NCBI GenBank assembly: GCA_020216575.1
Contig: JAIUYC010000013.1
Coordinates: 1-13,108 of the forward strand
Reading direction: 5' to 3'
Origin: Coleofasciculus sp. S288
GTDB lineage: Bacteria > Cyanobacteriota > Cyanobacteriia > Cyanobacteriales > Coleofasciculaceae
DNA length: 13,108 nt
The position numbers and the translations under genes were made by a program. Position 1 is the first letter of the stretch. Each line of letters begins with the position of its first letter. The notes beneath the pieces were generated by a model. That model had not been told where the DNA came from. It did no database searches and was given only the letters and a program-made list of their open reading frames with translations. Shown piece by piece: positions 11,627 to 13,108 of the stretch.

Positions 11627-12211
11627 ATGGTTCGCGATCGCAATTCTTTGGACAAATCCCAACGTCTTTTTTTCATCGCTCTCCTGCCGCCGCAGGAAAT
11701 TCAAGACTACGCCAAGGAGATTAAGGAGTACTTTGCTCAAAATTACGATAGCCGACACGCTCAGAAGTCGCCGCCCCACATCACCCTGCAACCCCCTTTT
11801 GAGTGGCAACTCGATAACCTACCCGCCTTGGAACAATGCTTGAAAGCGTTTGCTGACACTCGGTTGCCGATACCAATAACTCTAAAAGGGTTTGGTGCTT
11901 TTGTTCCTCGTGTCATCTACATCAACGTCCTTAAGACACCAGAACTACTCGATTTGCAAAACGATTTGATGGCATACGTGGAGGCATCATTAGGAATTGT
12001 TGACCCAGTCTCTAAAAAGCGTCCCTTTGCTCCCCACATGACTGTTGCCTTTAAAGACTTGACCAAGCAGAACTTCCGCGCTGCGTGGCCAGAATTTCAG
12101 CACCGAGAATTGGAGTTTGAATTTACAGCATCTCATCTAACGCTGCTCATGCACGAGGGTAGATGCTGGAATGTCAACTCAGAATTTCCCTTTTTGGAGC
12201 AACCCAGCTAA
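11627..12211 (+). CDS. 2'-5' RNA ligase / 2H phosphoesterase family protein
   Basis: This 194-residue protein carries the two HxT/S motifs of the 2H phosphoesterase superfamily: HITL at 51-54 and HMTV at 137-140, whose histidines form the active site. The N-terminal QRLFFIALLPPQEIQDYAKEI is the usual start of the bacterial 2'-5' RNA ligase (ThpR/LigT-like) family, which in vitro seals or opens 2'-5' linkages and hydrolyses 2',3'-cyclic phosphates; the cellular role is unclear. I chose ATG 11627 over the in-frame TTG at 11603, which would add eight unlikely residues. No strong ribosome site is seen for either. An intrinsic terminator follows 25 bases after the stop. Confidence 0.88.
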   Translation: MVRDRNSLDKSQRLFFIALLPPQEIQDYAKEIKEYFAQNYDSRHAQKSPPHITLQPPFEWQLDNLPALEQCLKAFADTRLPIPITLKGFGAFVPRVIYINVLKTPELLDLQNDLMAYVEASLGIVDPVSKKRPFAPHMTVAFKDLTKQNFRAAWPEFQHRELEFEFTASHLTLLMHEGRCWNVNSEFPFLEQPS

Positions 12212-12236
12212 CCTCTTCATTTAATCAAGGATGTTG

Positions 12237-12263
12237 AAACCCGCGCCGACGGGTTTTGTTTTT
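12237..12263 (+). terminator. Intrinsic terminator of the 2'-5' RNA ligase gene
   Basis: AAACCCG (12237-12243) pairs perfectly with CGGGTTT (12250-12256) around the loop CGCCGA, followed by TGTTTTT. It is a standard Rho-independent terminator, 25 bases after the stop codon. Confidence 0.85.
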
Positions 12264-12265
12264 AT

Positions 12266-12394
12266 AGCTGCGGTTTCAACCGCCAAGCTGACCTTAAGTT
12301 GACACGAATAGTCCCAGACTGGCAGGAGCGGCTAAGAGAATTTGTAGATCAACTCATCTCAGACCTACCCAAAATTCAATACCCTATGTCATAA
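12266..12394 (+). pseudogene. Possible remnant of a protein-coding gene
   Basis: A frame ending at TAA 12392-12394 reads, near its end, LTRIVPDWQERLREFVDQLI followed by SDLPKIQYPMS. It has an amphipathic, protein-like composition, but no start codon or ribosome site of its own, and it begins just after a terminator. It could be the 3' scar of a lost gene or chance. I do not recognise the family. The rest of the 12264-12434 gap shows nothing. Confidence 0.25.
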
Positions 12395-12434
12395 AGGAAA
12401 ATCCCTAATGCAGAGTCACAACCTTTGATTGAAA

Positions 12435-13108
12435 TTAATTGGGTCGCTGGATAATCTTTTCCAGAACCCGCCGCTTGGCTTTGGGGTCAATGCCAATTAG
12501 GCGAACGTACTCGCTAGTATGCTCGCCTAAGCTTTCTGCCAAAGCAATAATAGCAGCCGAGGCATCATTGGTGTGTAAGGATTCGCCGCTTTGCCATGCA
12601 TTGTTCCGGACTCGCCGTTCATTGGCATACTCGATGCCAAGGCGGCAACCTTGAGCTAAAAGTTCGCGGATTTGCTCCTGGGTTTCTAGATCCAAAGGTG
12701 TATTTGGCACCGATGCGTTGTGCATCCCAGAATCCTTTAACCCATTGGAACCGTTATTACTCGTTGGCTGGTTCACTATCTCATCACGAGCGATCGCGGT
12801 TCTACCATCTTGAGATAGAGAGGCCGGACGAGTAGCCTCAACTGGCTTTGGCTCAGTCTGCCGCAGAGCTTGATTGTACTCCCTAGAGAGCCGCATCTCG
12901 TCTACCCTCCTCTGCTCGCCGAGTAACAGGTTGCCAAACTCGATTAAGCGAGACAGGCTAAAATCTGGCTTTGGAAATTCTGGCGAGGCTTCTGCACTGT
13001 TGACTAGACGAGAGGAAACCCGCTCGAAACCAACGTCGTAGATGAACTGACGGATTTGTTCGTCGTAGATTCGCGATCGCAATGCACTATAGAAATCAAT
13101 CGATTGAT
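12435..13108 (-). CDS. Hypothetical protein, N-terminus beyond the window
   Basis: The frame is open from TAA at 12437-12435 to the right edge of the window. A TTG at 13082 could start it, but the codons upstream (SIDFYSALRSRIYDEQ) look equally coding, so I treat the 5' end as missing. The visible 220 or so residues have two parts: a helical N-terminal region (FIYDVGFERVSSRL...LIEFGNLLLGEQRRVDEMRL), then a polar linker of about 60 residues. A C-terminal helical block follows (LETQEQIRELLAQGCRLGIEYANERRVRNNAW ... ESLGEHTSEYVRLIGIDPKAKRRVLEKIIQ). I recognise no family and see no membrane segment. It is convergent with the RNA ligase gene and lies outside the transposon. Confidence 0.7.
   Translation of the reverse strand, partial: QSIDFYSALRSRIYDEQIRQFIYDVGFERVSSRLVNSAEASPEFPKPDFSLSRLIEFGNLLLGEQRRVDEMRLSREYNQALRQTEPKPVEATRPASLSQDGRTAIARDEIVNQPTSNNGSNGLKDSGMHNASVPNTPLDLETQEQIRELLAQGCRLGIEYANERRVRNNAWQSGESLHTNDASAAIIALAESLGEHTSEYVRLIGIDPKAKRRVLEKIIQRPN

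Noticed and set aside
1..13108. tnsB, tnsC, tniQ, cas1 or cas2 inside the window
   Set aside because: None of the coding regions shows a DDE transposase, Tn7-type AAA+ or TniQ zinc motifs, or adaptation proteins. The CHAT/NB-ARC P-loop protein is a STAND NTPase, not TnsC. Transposition genes are expected outside the window.

Overview
This window comes from a cyanobacterium. Six copies of the HIP1 octamer GCGATCGC are present (173, 3771, 8694, 11634, 12790, 13073), and the proteins are of cyanobacterial type. Most of it, from base 1 to about 11107, reads as the array-side part of a type V-K CRISPR-associated transposon (CAST) carrying anti-phage cargo. It sits immediately downstream of the signal recognition particle RNA gene ffs. 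The transposition genes (tnsB, tnsC, tniQ) and the other transposon end are not in the window and would have to lie to the left.

Cargo, left to right. The 3' end of a probable type I restriction hsdR gene overlaps a YgjP/SprT-like metallopeptidase gene by 4 bases. On the minus strand is a defence operon, in transcription order: XRE repressor, a 41-residue small ORF, a trypco2-family protein, and a 1189-residue CHAT-protease/NB-ARC protein ending in near-identical tandem repeats. Divergent from it are two small genes of unknown function, one with a helix-turn-helix look. Next comes a GmrSD-like DUF262/HNH restriction protein, and 66 bases later cas12k.

CRISPR part. After cas12k come a strongly structured tracrRNA region (about 9898-10208), a leader, and a short array of 37-nt repeats (four intact, one degenerate). 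Beyond the array is a separate 13-nt repeat remnant followed by an 18-nt guide. That guide is identical to 18 bases of the ffs gene about 350 bp further right, next to a GTA (GTN-type) PAM. The probable transposon end lies 58 bp from the PAM-proximal edge of the protospacer, on the side predicted for Cas12k-directed insertion and just past the 3' end of ffs. The window therefore holds guide, PAM, target and resulting junction together: a delocalised 'homing' crRNA using ffs as attachment site. Related repeats at 10851, 10887 and 11048 plus a tandem decamer at the terminus are candidate TnsB sites.

Right of ffs is ordinary chromosome: a YciI-like protein, a 2H-family 2'-5' RNA ligase/cyclic phosphodiesterase with an intrinsic terminator, a short coding-looking remnant, and the 3' part of an unrecognised gene running off the right edge.

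How it fits together: Cas12k with the tracrRNA and the short guide would direct insertion beside a conserved essential RNA gene without breaking it. The ordinary array would direct transposition elsewhere, probably to plasmids or phages. The cargo (type I restriction, GmrSD-like restriction and a CHAT-NLR abortive module) would repay the host with protection.
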